Origin: CAZXFA01 sp964640085
Lineage (GTDB): Bacteria > Actinomycetota > UBA4738 > HRBIN12
Assembly: GCA_964640085.1 (NCBI GenBank)
Contig: CAZXFA010000019.1
Span: 1 to 55,573, forward strand
DNA: 55,573 nt
Direction of reading: 5' to 3'
Each line of letters begins with the position of its first letter. Position 1 is the stretch's first letter. Under the pieces are notes generated by a model that was not told the origin of the DNA, searched no databases, and saw only the letters and a list, made by a program, of their open reading frames with translations. The position numbers and the translations under genes were made by a program. Below are positions 39,213 through 48,183 of the stretch, piece after piece.

Positions 39213-41189
39213 ATGCCTCGCACCGACGTGTTCGTCCCGATGCCGGACGGCGCGCGCCTGGCCGCGACCCTCCACCTCCCCGAGAGCGAGGGACCCTGGC
39301 CGGCGCTGCTCGAGGCCCTTCCCTACCGCAAGGACGACCTGACCGCCGACGACCGCACCGAGTACGAGCGGCTGGCCTCCGAGTTCCGGTACGCGGTCTG
39401 CCGATTGGACGTCCGCGGCACCGGATCGTCCGAGGGGATCCCCACGGACGAGTACACGGTCCGCGAGCACGAGGACATCGAGGCGGTGATCGCCTGGCTC
39501 GCGGGGCGTGAGTGGTCCAACGGCAACGTGGGGATGTACGGGACCTCCTGGTCGGGCTTCAACTCGCTCCAGGTCGCGATGCGTCGGCCTCCCGCCCTGA
39601 AGGCGATCTGCTCGATCTTCGCCTCGGATGATCGGTACGCCGACGACGTGCACTACTTCGGCGGAGCGCTGAAGCAGCTCGACCTCGCCGACTGGCCCAC
39701 CTACATGGAGGCGTGCAACGTGCTGCCCCCGGCCCCGAGGGTCTTCGGTCCCGGATGGGAGGACGAGTGGGACCGGCGCCTTTCCGCGTACGTCCCGTGG
39801 ACGCTGAACTGGCTCGAGCACCAGACCTACGACGAGTACTGGAAGCACGGCTCGCTCCGCGAGGACTACGCGTCGATCGCGGCCGCGACGATGCTCGTGA
39901 CCGGTTGGGTGGACGGGTACACGAACATCGCCCTCCGCGGGTTCGCCGGGCTGCGATGCCCCAAGCGGCTGCTGGCGGGCCCCTGGGCGCACGCCTCGGT
40001 GGAGACCTCGATGCCGGGCCCCAACATCGACCTCGTCTCCGAGATGGTCCGCTGGTGGGACCGGTGGCTGAAGGGGTTCGACAACGGCATCGACCGGGAG
40101 CCGCCGATCGTGCTCTTCGTCCGTCGCCCGACCCCGCCGGCGCCCGACCTCAAAGAACATCGCGGGGAGTGGCGCGCGGAGCCCGGCTGGCCCCTCGACC
40201 GCGGGGGGCAGCGGCGGCTCGAGCTCGCCGAGGCGGCGACCGAACGCCCCGGCGCGGGAGCCGACGAGCTGCCCGTGCGGGGCGACGTGGGCTGGACCGC
40301 CTGGATCAGCTGCGCGGGCGGGCTGCCGTGGGGGCAGCCCCAGGACCAGCGGCCCGACGAGGCCTTCTCGCTCGTCTACGACTGGGGCCCGGTCGAGGAC
40401 GAGCTCGAGATCCTCGGCCATCCCCGCCTAGTGGCCACCGTCAGCTCCTCGGCGCCCGTGGCGTTCCTCTCGGCCAAGCTCTGCGACGTGCACCCGGACG
40501 GCGCCTCGCAGCTGGTGACCCGCGGGCTGCTGAACCTCACACACCGCGGATCGCGCGAGTCACCGTCGCCCCTCGACCCGGGCCACGCGTACGAGATCGG
40601 GTTCGAGCTGGAGGTCACGTCGTGGGTCTTCGAGCCGGGGCACCGGATCCGGCTGGACCTGGCCGGCACCGACTGGCCGAACGCCTGGCCGCCGCCGGAA
40701 CCGCTCTCGCTCACGATCGACCGGACTGCATCGTGGCTGCTCCTGCCCACGGTCGATGGGCCGGCCCCGATCCTCGAACCGCCCACGCTGCCTCCGCCCC
40801 GCGCCCCCCGGGACGAGGAGGCGGCCTCGCGCGGGTCTCCACCGGGCGAGGTCGAGTGGCGGATCGAGCACGACGTGCTCGGTCGGGAGACGCGGGCGAT
40901 CTACCGGTACGGAGGCACGAGCGAGGCCGACGAGGTCGCCCCCGCGCTCGAGCAGCGGTACGAGGGGGTCGTGGGCGTCTCGACGGAGGACCCGGGCCGG
41001 GCCTGGGTCGACGCCTCGGCCTCGTACGAGCTCGGGTGGACGGAGGCGACGGTCCGCACGCGTGCGCACACGCGGATCGACAGCGACGCCGAGGCCTATC
41101 GCGTCCGGATCGAGCTCCGGGCCGACCGGGACGGCGACGCGCGCTGGTCGCGGACCTTCGAGCGGCGGATCCCGCGCCGGCTGCAGTGA
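39213..41189 (+). CDS. CocE/NonD-family alpha/beta hydrolase (X-Pro dipeptidyl-peptidase-like)
   Basis: A 658-residue hydrolase. The N-terminal peptidase S15 domain has VFVPMPDGARLAATLHLPES, LDVRGTGSSEGIP, the nucleophile elbow GMYGTSWSGFNSLQVAM (Ser), the acid DGYTN region and LAGPWAH (His). The C-terminal half is the jelly-roll-like domain (LDPGHAYEIGFELEVTSWVF, FEPGHRIRLDLAGTDWPNAW). Family members hydrolyse esters or X-Pro peptides. The extra ~110 residues at the end (VEWRIEHDVLGRETRAIYRY) are beyond the usual domain. It starts 39 bp after the PMT gene. Confidence 0.9.
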   Translation: MPRTDVFVPMPDGARLAATLHLPESEGPWPALLEALPYRKDDLTADDRTEYERLASEFRYAVCRLDVRGTGSSEGIPTDEYTVREHEDIEAVIAWLAGREWSNGNVGMYGTSWSGFNSLQVAMRRPPALKAICSIFASDDRYADDVHYFGGALKQLDLADWPTYMEACNVLPPAPRVFGPGWEDEWDRRLSAYVPWTLNWLEHQTYDEYWKHGSLREDYASIAAATMLVTGWVDGYTNIALRGFAGLRCPKRLLAGPWAHASVETSMPGPNIDLVSEMVRWWDRWLKGFDNGIDREPPIVLFVRRPTPPAPDLKEHRGEWRAEPGWPLDRGGQRRLELAEAATERPGAGADELPVRGDVGWTAWISCAGGLPWGQPQDQRPDEAFSLVYDWGPVEDELEILGHPRLVATVSSSAPVAFLSAKLCDVHPDGASQLVTRGLLNLTHRGSRESPSPLDPGHAYEIGFELEVTSWVFEPGHRIRLDLAGTDWPNAWPPPEPLSLTIDRTASWLLLPTVDGPAPILEPPTLPPPRAPRDEEAASRGSPPGEVEWRIEHDVLGRETRAIYRYGGTSEADEVAPALEQRYEGVVGVSTEDPGRAWVDASASYELGWTEATVRTRAHTRIDSDAEAYRVRIELRADRDGDARWSRTFERRIPRRLQ

Positions 41190-41242
41190 CGACGTGGGTC
41201 GACGCCGCCCGGCCGATCGCGGAGGTCGCCCCACCGGGAGGC

Positions 41243-41992
41243 TCAGGCGAAACCGGGGAGGTGCTCGCGGAACAACAGGTACCCGACCCCCGCCCCCACG
41301 TCGAGCAGGAAGTGCGCCACCACGATGGGCCAGGCCCGGCGGGTCCGGACGAACACGTACCCGAACACCAGTCCCATCGCGAGGTTCCCGAGGAACCCGC
41401 CCCACCCCTGGTACAGGTGGTACGTGCCACGGAGCAGCGCGCTGCCGCCGACCGCGCTCGCCTCCGTGAGCCCCAGCTGGCGCAGCCGGGTCACGAGGTA
41501 GGCGACCACGATGACCTCCTCGACCAGCGCGGCCTCGGCGGCGTTCAGCAGGAGGACGGGCACCGTCCACCAGTGCCCGGTGGGTGGGACCGGGATCACG
41601 AACCGATTCACGCCGAGCGCGACGGAGCCCAGGTACACGCCGATCCCCCCGAGGCCCACCACCGCGAACAGGACGCACCCGCGGAACACGTCCTCGCGCG
41701 GCCGGTCCCACCCCAGCCCGATGGCCGCGACGCCCTCCCCGCTGCGCCGGACCAGGTAGGTCGCCAGCCACACCGGCGCGAGGTTGAACAACGACCCGAA
41801 CACCTGCCGGGCCAATCGCGTGCTCTGCGAGACAGACGCCACCGTGACTCCTCGCAGCGGCGCCGAGAGCAGGTCGATGATCGCGAAGACCGCGCTCGCG
41901 AGCAGCGAGAGCGACAGCACGACGAGGACCTCCTCGGCCAAGGTCCGCTCGGGGAGCGGGGGGACCGGGGTTCGACGTCGGGGCGCGCGCAT
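41243..41992 (-). CDS. CPBP-family intramembrane metalloprotease homologue
   Basis: A 249-residue membrane protein with about eight hydrophobic segments. The CPBP/Abi core is recognisable as AALVEEVIVVAYLVTRLRQL (EE motif), LLRGTYHLYQGWGG (His) and IVVAHFLLDVGAG (His-x3-Asp), all on membrane helices. Such proteins may cleave or protect membrane peptides. The function is not known here. It is convergent with the hydrolase gene (53 bp gap). Confidence 0.85.
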   Translation of the reverse strand: MRAPRRRTPVPPLPERTLAEEVLVVLSLSLLASAVFAIIDLLSAPLRGVTVASVSQSTRLARQVFGSLFNLAPVWLATYLVRRSGEGVAAIGLGWDRPREDVFRGCVLFAVVGLGGIGVYLGSVALGVNRFVIPVPPTGHWWTVPVLLLNAAEAALVEEVIVVAYLVTRLRQLGLTEASAVGGSALLRGTYHLYQGWGGFLGNLAMGLVFGYVFVRTRRAWPIVVAHFLLDVGAGVGYLLFREHLPGFA

Positions 41993-42065
41993 CGGCGTTC
42001 AGCCTACGGCGGGCGTCGCGTCGTCGGGTTCGACCCCGGCGGATCGGCTCGGGGTCGGGAAGGTC

Positions 42066-42779
42066 TCAGCCCTCCTCGAGACCAACGTCCACCGCGATCA
42101 GCTCGCTGAGGTCGGTCGCCGAGATCCGCAGGTTCGGCTCGTCGAGGACCTGGGCCGCCGAGCCGGTCTCCATCCGATGGCCGTTCACCTCGACCGAGCC
42201 GTCGATCACGTACAGGTACAGGCCGCGACCCGGCGGTACGGCGCGTTCCACGACGGTCGCGGCGTGCAGACGGGACACGAACACGTGGGCGTCCTGATGG
42301 ACCAGTACCGCGTCGCCGTCGTCACCGCTGATCACCTCCAGCAGACGGTCCGTCCGATCCTCGGCGGTGAAGATCCTCTGTTCGACACCCGGTTCCAGCC
42401 CCCGATCGCGCGGGATGATCCACATCTGGATGAACCGCATCGGCTCGGTCTCCGACGCGTTCTGCTCCGAGTGCCAGGCTCCGCGGCCGAGCGTCATCCG
42501 TTGCACGGAGCCGGCCGGCAACGGCCCGGGCGGACCGCCGACGTCGTCTTGGTGGCGGAACGTCCCCTCGACCACGTAGGTCAGCCCCTCGATGTCCCGG
42601 TGGGGGTGGAGCGGCCAGATCGCGCCGGGCACCAGGCGGTCGTCGTTGAAGACGCGCAGGGAGCCGAACCCCATGTACGCCGGATCATGGTAGGTGTCGA
42701 ACGAGTAGTGCCAGCGGGCGCGGAACCATCCGCCGTCGACATCGGGGATCTCCCGGTCCGTGCGGGTCCGGATCGCCAT
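42066..42779 (-). CDS. Pirin-family bicupin (YhhW-like)
   Basis: A 237-residue bicupin. The N-terminal cupin carries the metal ligands in WPLHPHRDIEGLTYVVEG and GRGAWHSEQNASE (His, His, His, Glu); the second cupin (LYLYVIDGSVEVNGHRMETG) is metal-free as usual. Relatives have quercetin 2,3-dioxygenase activity or act as redox-sensing cofactors. Begins MAIRTRTDREIPDVDGGWFR. It is transcribed leftward after the AsnC-domain gene with a 114-bp gap. Confidence 0.92.
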   Translation of the reverse strand: MAIRTRTDREIPDVDGGWFRARWHYSFDTYHDPAYMGFGSLRVFNDDRLVPGAIWPLHPHRDIEGLTYVVEGTFRHQDDVGGPPGPLPAGSVQRMTLGRGAWHSEQNASETEPMRFIQMWIIPRDRGLEPGVEQRIFTAEDRTDRLLEVISGDDGDAVLVHQDAHVFVSRLHAATVVERAVPPGRGLYLYVIDGSVEVNGHRMETGSAAQVLDEPNLRISATDLSELIAVDVGLEEG

Positions 42780-42893
42780 CCACCCACGATAGCGGGACAG
42801 ACCCGAACCAGACGTACTCCCAGCCTCCGCTGCACCGGGCGGGCGCGGTGACGAGGTGGGTATCGCCCGATCCGGTGACGAGCTGGAGCGGTC

Positions 42894-43127
42894 TCAGAAC
42901 TGCAGGACCGGGCAGGTGAGGGTGCGCGTCACCCCTTCCACGGACTGGATAGGCATCACGATGGACTTGGCGAGCTCGTCCAGGTCCGACGCCTCGCCGC
43001 GCGCTATCACGTCGTAGGGACCGGTGACGGGATCGACGACGGCGATCCCCTCGATGCCCGCCAGCTCCCGGGTGACGTGGTTTGCCCTGCCGACCTCGGT
43101 CTGGATCAGGATGTACGCGCTGACCAC
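42894..43127 (-). CDS. Stand-alone Lrp/AsnC ligand-binding (RAM) domain protein
   Basis: A 77-residue protein consisting only of the alpha-beta RAM domain (VSAYILIQTEVGRANHVTRE, GIEGIAVVDPVTGPYDVIAR, IMPIQSVEGVTRTLTCPVLQ) without any helix-turn-helix. Such proteins oligomerise and bind amino acids or related effectors. GTG 43127 is preceded by GAGGGGG at correct spacing; longer frames upstream are not coding-like. Confidence 0.88.
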   Translation of the reverse strand: MVSAYILIQTEVGRANHVTRELAGIEGIAVVDPVTGPYDVIARGEASDLDELAKSIVMPIQSVEGVTRTLTCPVLQF

Positions 43128-43217
43128 GGGCGACCCCCTCGTTCGTTGCGCCGCGGCTATCGTACGCGAACGCGTTGAGGCCCGGGACCAACGCCCGCAG
43201 CGCCGCACCAGGCTCCC

Positions 43218-44423
43218 TCACAGCACCGGCGGGACGTCCGGTTCGGGACGGGCGAGCGCGGGGGTGGAGAGCACGAACCAGGCCGATCCCGCGGCGGACA
43301 GGGCCAGACCGGAGGCGATCGCGTACAGGGTCACGGGGCCGAGTGCGTCGTACACGAACCCCCCGATCCCCGCTCCCAGGATCGGCGCCACTCCGAGGCC
43401 CACGGTCATCGCCATCGACTGCCCGGTCGAGTACAGCGTCGGCGGCAGCATCTTGCCTACGACGACGACGCCGGTGGTGAACAGGAGCGCGAACCCGGCG
43501 CCCTCGAAGACCGTGAGGAGCGACACGATCGTCGGGTCCTCGATCAGGCCCCACAGGAGGAATCCGGTGGCATACGTCGCGCATCCCAGGACGTACAGGG
43601 GGCGCAGACCCCACCGGCGACCGAGACGCGACGACACCCGCATCACGGGGAACTCGATCAACCCACCGAGGGCGGTCCCCATCCCCACCAGCAGCGGACC
43701 GCCCCCGCCGAACTGGATCTTGAGGGCGATGAAGTTCCAGGCGGCGTTGAAGGCCGTCCACACCAGGAGCGCCGTCGCGAGGTACCCCCAGAACCGGGGC
43801 GCGGCCCGGAAGACGGCCCCCACCGCGCCGAGCCGGCCGTGGCCTTCGCCCCGTACCGGGCGGTCGCGGTGCAGGGACGCCGTCCACACGAAGACCGCCA
43901 GGCTCGCCATCGCGTAGACGGGCATCGTCCACCTGGCCCCGACCTGTTCGAGCGTGGCACCGATGCCCAGGCAGGCCACCGAGTAGCTCAGGCTCTCCCA
44001 CCCGCGCATCCGCCCGTACTCCCCCATCCGCTGCTCCCCCAGATGGGCGAGTGCGATCGCGTCGATGTTCGGTCCGGTCGTCACGCTGAACACGGCGAAC
44101 ACGGCCCCCAGCGCCACGATGACGCCGAACGCCTCTGCCACGAACAGGCCGATCGCCGCGACGGCGCCGCCCAGGGCCCCGATCCGCAGGGTCGCACGAC
44201 GCCCGATCGTCGTGTCGGCGACGTGTCCCCAGAGCGGACCCGACGCCACACGGGCCAACGCCATCGCGGCGATCACCACCCCGATCTGCCCGGCGGACAG
44301 CCCGCGGTCGGACAGGAACAGCGCCAGGAACGGGAAGAACGCCGCGATCGCGAACCCGAACAGGATGAACAGGACCTGCACCGCGACCGCCGGGCGGATC
44401 TCGGAACGGAAGAGGGAGCGCAC
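43218..44423 (-). CDS. MFS transporter
   Basis: A 401-residue major facilitator with about twelve helices. Helices 1-2 read AVAVQVLFILFGFAIAAFFP and the A-motif region GPLWGHVADTTIGRRATLRI matches the MFS_1-like (nucleoside/phenylpropionate transporter) group. GTG 44423 (MRSLFRSEIRPAVAV) is used; an open frame further upstream overlaps the pfkB-type gene and is not supported. A 19-bp hairpin separates it from that gene. The substrate is unknown. Confidence 0.88.
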   Translation of the reverse strand: MRSLFRSEIRPAVAVQVLFILFGFAIAAFFPFLALFLSDRGLSAGQIGVVIAAMALARVASGPLWGHVADTTIGRRATLRIGALGGAVAAIGLFVAEAFGVIVALGAVFAVFSVTTGPNIDAIALAHLGEQRMGEYGRMRGWESLSYSVACLGIGATLEQVGARWTMPVYAMASLAVFVWTASLHRDRPVRGEGHGRLGAVGAVFRAAPRFWGYLATALLVWTAFNAAWNFIALKIQFGGGGPLLVGMGTALGGLIEFPVMRVSSRLGRRWGLRPLYVLGCATYATGFLLWGLIEDPTIVSLLTVFEGAGFALLFTTGVVVVGKMLPPTLYSTGQSMAMTVGLGVAPILGAGIGGFVYDALGPVTLYAIASGLALSAAGSAWFVLSTPALARPEPDVPPVL

Positions 44424-44460
44424 GGCCGCCTCACGGTAGCAGTGGCGTGAGAGCGATCCG

Positions 44461-44506
44461 CCTCGGCTCGCTGCGGCGCGATGCTCAGCGCCGCAGCGAG
44501 CCGAGG
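44461..44506 (-). terminator. 19-bp perfect hairpin at the end of the sugar-utilisation unit
   Basis: CCTCGGCTCGCTGCGGCGC (44461-44479) and its exact complement (44488-44506) with an 8-base loop. On the minus transcript the 5' arm contains the last codons of the kinase gene and the loop contains its stop codon. There is no T tract, so it may be a Rho-dependent or RNA-stability structure rather than a classical terminator. Confidence 0.65.
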
Positions 44507-45408
44507 ACCTCCTCCATGGTGGGCTGGCCCTCGGTCCCGCCGACCGACCGGGTGGACAGGCCGGCGCAGGCGACGGCGAGGTCGAGGCACCGCTCGAGCG
44601 AGGATCCCTCCAGGCGTCCGGCGAGGAACCCGGCGGCGAAGCTCGCACCGGCGCCGGTCGTGTCCACGACATCGGTCGGAAGGGTCTCCGACCGCACCAC
44701 CTCATCGCCCCACATCGCCAGTCCTCCGCCGTGCAGGAACTTCACGGCCACCACCGTCCCGCGCTCGGCCAGGGCATCGGCCGCGACGTCCACGTCGTCG
44801 AGCCCCGTGACCGCACGGACCTCGTCCGAGTTCGCGAACAACACGTCCGTGACCGAGAGCAGGTCCAGGAACCCCGACTCCCACTCGCCGGCCGGGTCTC
44901 GGTTGGGGTCGACCGAGGTGGATGCGCCCGCGCGATGGGCCTCCGCGAACAGGTCCGGGAGCGCCTCACGGATCCCCGACTGGAGGAAGTAGGAGCTCAC
45001 GTGCACGTGCCGCGTACCCCGGAGCAGCTCGCGGCCCACGTGCTCCTGCCGCAGGGCAGCCACGGTGCCCGGAACGGTGAGGACCGCCTCCTCGTCCCCT
45101 CGCTTGAGGATCACCGAGACACCCGTCGGTCGATCCGCGTCCACCACCACCCCACCGGCGTCCACGCCGTGAGCTGCTAGGGACGAGGCGACGAACTCCC
45201 CCAGCGGATCGTCGCCGACCACCCCCACGAACGCCACCCGAAGGCCCAGACACGCCGCCCCGCACGCGGCGATCCCGCCCGAGCCGCCCAACGTGAGGAG
45301 CGCGCCGTCGACCAGCCGCTCCCCGCCGCCGAACACGGGCTCAGCCTCACGGGTCACGATCAGGTCGAGCTTGGCATCCCCCAGGACCAGGAGGTCGAAG
45401 GCGGCCAC
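44485..45408 (-). CDS. PfkB-family carbohydrate kinase homologue with altered active site
   Basis: A 307-residue ribokinase-fold protein. N-terminal motif VLGDAKLDLIVTREAEPVFG, glycine-rich LTLGGSGGIAACGAACLGLR, and SVDPNRDPAGEWESG are family-typical. The C-terminal signature reads DTTGAGASFAAGFLAGRLEG; the family consensus is DTTGAGDSF, where the Asp is the catalytic base. Ala (GCG) at this position differs from Asp codons by two bases, so the protein may be inactive, regulatory or use another residue. The GTG at 45408 follows the upstream stop by one base. It ends the sugar operon. Confidence 0.87.
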   Translation of the reverse strand: MAAFDLLVLGDAKLDLIVTREAEPVFGGGERLVDGALLTLGGSGGIAACGAACLGLRVAFVGVVGDDPLGEFVASSLAAHGVDAGGVVVDADRPTGVSVILKRGDEEAVLTVPGTVAALRQEHVGRELLRGTRHVHVSSYFLQSGIREALPDLFAEAHRAGASTSVDPNRDPAGEWESGFLDLLSVTDVLFANSDEVRAVTGLDDVDVAADALAERGTVVAVKFLHGGGLAMWGDEVVRSETLPTDVVDTTGAGASFAAGFLAGRLEGSSLERCLDLAVACAGLSTRSVGGTEGQPTMEEVLGSLRR

Positions 45409-45409
45409 C

Positions 45410-45973
45410 TCACCGTCCTCGCGCCGTCCGCTCGCTCCGGCGCTCGGCGAGGTGGTCGGCCACGCCGAGCGCGGTGAACGGCAGCGCCGGCGAGACCAGC
45501 AGGGCCACCCCCGGCGCGGACCTGACCATGACGAACACGTAGAGGGACGCGATCGCGACGGCCACGGCCCGGATCCGCCAGTCGTGGCGGACGTCGCTCC
45601 GCAACGCCGCCGCGCCTCCGGCACCGACGCCGGCGACCAGGCCGGTCACCACGTCGGTGGCCAAGGCCGACACCGGGATGCCCACCAGGAGCGACAGGAC
45701 CATCGCCCGGACCGCCGCCCCCGGGGCGCGGGGGTGCTGGGAGAGGAAGGCCAGGGCGATGAACACGAACGGGATCAGCGCCAGGCCGAACGCGATGAAC
45801 GGTCCGGCCGGGGGCGCCTCCACCTCCTCGTCGGAGGCCACCGCGACCACCCCGATCAGGATCGACCAGAACGCGGGCGCCAGCACCAGCGTCGCCAGCA
45901 GGATCGCCCGCCACTTCCGGCGCGGCGAGAGCGGCTCGGCCCCCGCGATCGGGGATCGCCGCCGACGGGCCAC
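45410..45973 (-). CDS. Integral membrane protein of unknown function
   Basis: A 187-residue protein with about five hydrophobic segments (KWRAILLATLVLAPAFWSIL, PFIAFGLALIPFVFIALAFL, MVLSLLVGIPVSALATDVVT, VAVAIASLYVFVMVRSAPGV). No known domain was recognised. It starts 6 bp after the MalG-type permease gene and is coupled to the kinase gene, so it belongs to the sugar-uptake unit; a role as accessory or regulatory membrane subunit is possible but unproven. Confidence 0.7.
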   Translation of the reverse strand: MARRRRSPIAGAEPLSPRRKWRAILLATLVLAPAFWSILIGVVAVASDEEVEAPPAGPFIAFGLALIPFVFIALAFLSQHPRAPGAAVRAMVLSLLVGIPVSALATDVVTGLVAGVGAGGAAALRSDVRHDWRIRAVAVAIASLYVFVMVRSAPGVALLVSPALPFTALGVADHLAERRSERTARGR

Positions 45974-45979
45974 GGGCGC

Positions 45980-46915
45980 TCAGCCCTTGACGGCGCCCGC
46001 CGTGAGTCCCCGCACGAAGTACTTCTGGAGCGAGAAGAACACGACGAGCGGCAGCGACATCGAGATGAAGGCCGCCGTGGTGAGCAGGTGCCAGTTCTCA
46101 CCGCGGGCGCCGACCAGGTTCCGCAGCGCGACCGTCAGCACGCGGTTCTCGCCCGCCCCGCCCAAGAGCACGTAGGCCACGAGCAGGTCGTTCCAGACCC
46201 ACATGAACTGGAAGATCGCGAACGCCGCGAGCGCAGGGACCGAGAGGGGGATGATCAGCCGCCAGAAGATGGTGAAGTGGTCGGCCCCGTCGATCTTCGC
46301 GGACTCGATGATCGAGGACGGAAGCGACGCGATGTAGTTGTAGAGGAGGTACGTGGCCAGCGGGAGCCCGAACCCCGTATGCGCCAGCCAGATCCCCAGG
46401 AACGACTGGTTCAGGTCCAGGTCCGGGAAGACCCGGAGCCCGAACAGGGTGGCCCCCCCGACGAACAGCCGGAGGACCGGGATCAACGCCATCTGGAGCG
46501 GGACCACCATCAGGCCCACGACCGCCACGAACAGGAGGTACCGACCCGGGAACTGCATCCACGAGAACGCGTACGCGGCGAACGCCGCGATCGCGATCGG
46601 GATCACGGTGGCGGGGATCGCCACCGCGAGGCTGTTCATGAACGAGTTGCCGAACCCCTCCGCCTCGATCGCCAGGCGGTAGTTCTCGAGGGTCCACTCG
46701 GCCACCCGGAAGGGGTGCGCGAGCACGGTCCACCACCCGGAGCTGTCGACGAGGGCCTCGGGGCGGAACGAGGTCACGAGGACTCCGACGGTGGGGATCA
46801 ACCACAGGATCGCGATGACCGCGATCGTGATCCGGATGAACCAGCCACCCCTCCGGACGTCGCCGGGTGCCCGGGCCTCGTCTTCGGTGGGGGCAGTGAC
46901 CGCCTGGGCGCTCAC
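45980..46915 (-). CDS. Sugar ABC transporter inner-membrane subunit (MalG/AglG-like)
   Basis: A 311-residue permease with six helices and the EAA loop LPSSIIESAKIDGADHFTIF, ending RLIIPLSVPAL. Begins MSAQAVTAPTEDEARAPGD; the N-terminal ~35 residues are cytoplasmic. The GTG start overlaps the stop of the MalF-type gene (GTGA). Together they form the channel of a carbohydrate importer. Confidence 0.95.
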   Translation of the reverse strand: MSAQAVTAPTEDEARAPGDVRRGGWFIRITIAVIAILWLIPTVGVLVTSFRPEALVDSSGWWTVLAHPFRVAEWTLENYRLAIEAEGFGNSFMNSLAVAIPATVIPIAIAAFAAYAFSWMQFPGRYLLFVAVVGLMVVPLQMALIPVLRLFVGGATLFGLRVFPDLDLNQSFLGIWLAHTGFGLPLATYLLYNYIASLPSSIIESAKIDGADHFTIFWRLIIPLSVPALAAFAIFQFMWVWNDLLVAYVLLGGAGENRVLTVALRNLVGARGENWHLLTTAAFISMSLPLVVFFSLQKYFVRGLTAGAVKG

Positions 46916-48072
46916 CGGATCGCCTCCTGCTCACGGAACCGACGCATGTTCCAGATCATCACCGGGACCACCGCGACGAAAAGGATCACCGCGATCGCGG
47001 CGCCCCGCCCGTTGTGCTGGAGGAGGAAGAACCATCGGATCATCCGTTCCGCCATGACGACCGTGCCGTTCACCTCGGCGCTCGCCGGCTGGACGAACAC
47101 GATGTCGAAGACCTTCATCGCGTTGATCACCATGTAGGTGGTCACCACGACGATGGTGGGGAGGATCGAGGGGACCATGATCTTGGCGAACACCTGCCAC
47201 TCGGACGCCCCGTCGATCCTCGCGGCCTCGATGATCTCGTCCGGGATCGCCTTGATCGCCGAGGACAGCACGACCATCGCGAACCCGGTCTGCATCCAGA
47301 CCATGATCACCATCAGGAACAGGTTGTTCCACGGCTGGAGCTCTAGCCACCGCACGGGCTCCTGCCCAAGACCGAGCATGATGCCGTTGAGCAGGCCGAT
47401 GTTGCTGCCGAACCCCTCCGGCCGGTAGCTGTAGATCAGCTGCCAGGTGATCGACGCGCCGGCGAACGAGATCGCCATCGGCAGGAAGATCAGCGACTTG
47501 GCCACCGCCTCCCCGCGCCGGAGCCGATCGGCGAGCGTCGCGAACGCCAGGCCGATCGTCACGGCCGCGAGCGGCACGAGGAACAGCCACCCCACGGTGT
47601 TGCGGATCGACTTCAGCATGTCCGCGTCGGTGAAGACGAACTTGTAGTTGTCCAGGCCGACGTAGTCCTGCCCGATCGCATCCTTGAAGCTCAACAGGAT
47701 CGTGTTGAACACGGGGTAGACCAGGAACACCGAGAGGATCACGAGCGCGGGGCCGACGAACACCCAGGGGCGGATCATCTCCCGGATCCGTTCGGAGGAG
47801 ATCAGCCCGACCGCGCGGTCCATCGCCCAGTACGCGAGGAACACGCCTCCGACGCCGACCACGAGGGCAACCGAGACGACCAGGAGGCGGTTCGCGTTCG
47901 GGTCGCGGAGGAGGTCGAAGGTCAGCAGGAACAGGACCACGACCACGATCGCCCCGCCGACCACCGCGGCGATGCGCACCGCCGATCGTTCGGTGGCCGA
48001 ACGCGCCGGCGCTCCGGGCTCACCCTCCGGGGCCGGGGTCTCCGGACCCTTCAACGGCTGATCCGTCTTCAC
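46912..48072 (-). CDS. Sugar ABC transporter inner-membrane subunit (MalF/AglF-like)
   Basis: A 386-residue permease. A longer N-terminus with two extra helices (RIAAVVGGAIVVVVLFLLTF; LLVVSVALVVGVGGVFLAYW) precedes the standard core, with the EAA loop AIPDEIIEAARIDGASEWQV then FAKIMVPSILPTI. The extra helices resemble AglF-type alpha-glucoside permeases. It is preceded by a strong hairpin at 48111-48149 that separates it from the binding-protein gene. Confidence 0.95.
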   Translation of the reverse strand: MKTDQPLKGPETPAPEGEPGAPARSATERSAVRIAAVVGGAIVVVVLFLLTFDLLRDPNANRLLVVSVALVVGVGGVFLAYWAMDRAVGLISSERIREMIRPWVFVGPALVILSVFLVYPVFNTILLSFKDAIGQDYVGLDNYKFVFTDADMLKSIRNTVGWLFLVPLAAVTIGLAFATLADRLRRGEAVAKSLIFLPMAISFAGASITWQLIYSYRPEGFGSNIGLLNGIMLGLGQEPVRWLELQPWNNLFLMVIMVWMQTGFAMVVLSSAIKAIPDEIIEAARIDGASEWQVFAKIMVPSILPTIVVVTTYMVINAMKVFDIVFVQPASAEVNGTVVMAERMIRWFFLLQHNGRGAAIAVILFVAVVPVMIWNMRRFREQEAIR

Positions 48073-48110
48073 CGCCCACCATCCTCCCCCGGGCGCCGGC
48101 CGAGGGGCAA

Positions 48111-48149
48111 ACCGGAGCGGGGGCGGTCAGCCGCCGCCCCCGCTCCGGT
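48111..48149 (-). promoter_or_regulatory. 16-bp hairpin between the binding-protein and permease genes
   Basis: ACCGGAGCGGGGGCGG (48111-48126) pairs perfectly with 48134-48149 around a 7-base loop. It sits in the 111-bp gap after the solute-binding-protein gene and is followed on the transcript by TTTGCCC. This place and strength fit an attenuator or 3'-end protector that raises binding-protein expression above permease expression, as known for malE-malF. Confidence 0.7.
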
Positions 48150-48183
48150 CCGACCCAGGGGATCCCTCGTTCCCCTCAGCCTC

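Noticed and set aside
36639..40421. A 1260-codon open frame on the minus strand
   Set aside because: Only its last 283 codons (rsmI) are real. The rest is antisense to the PMT and CocE-type genes, a common effect of extreme GC content.
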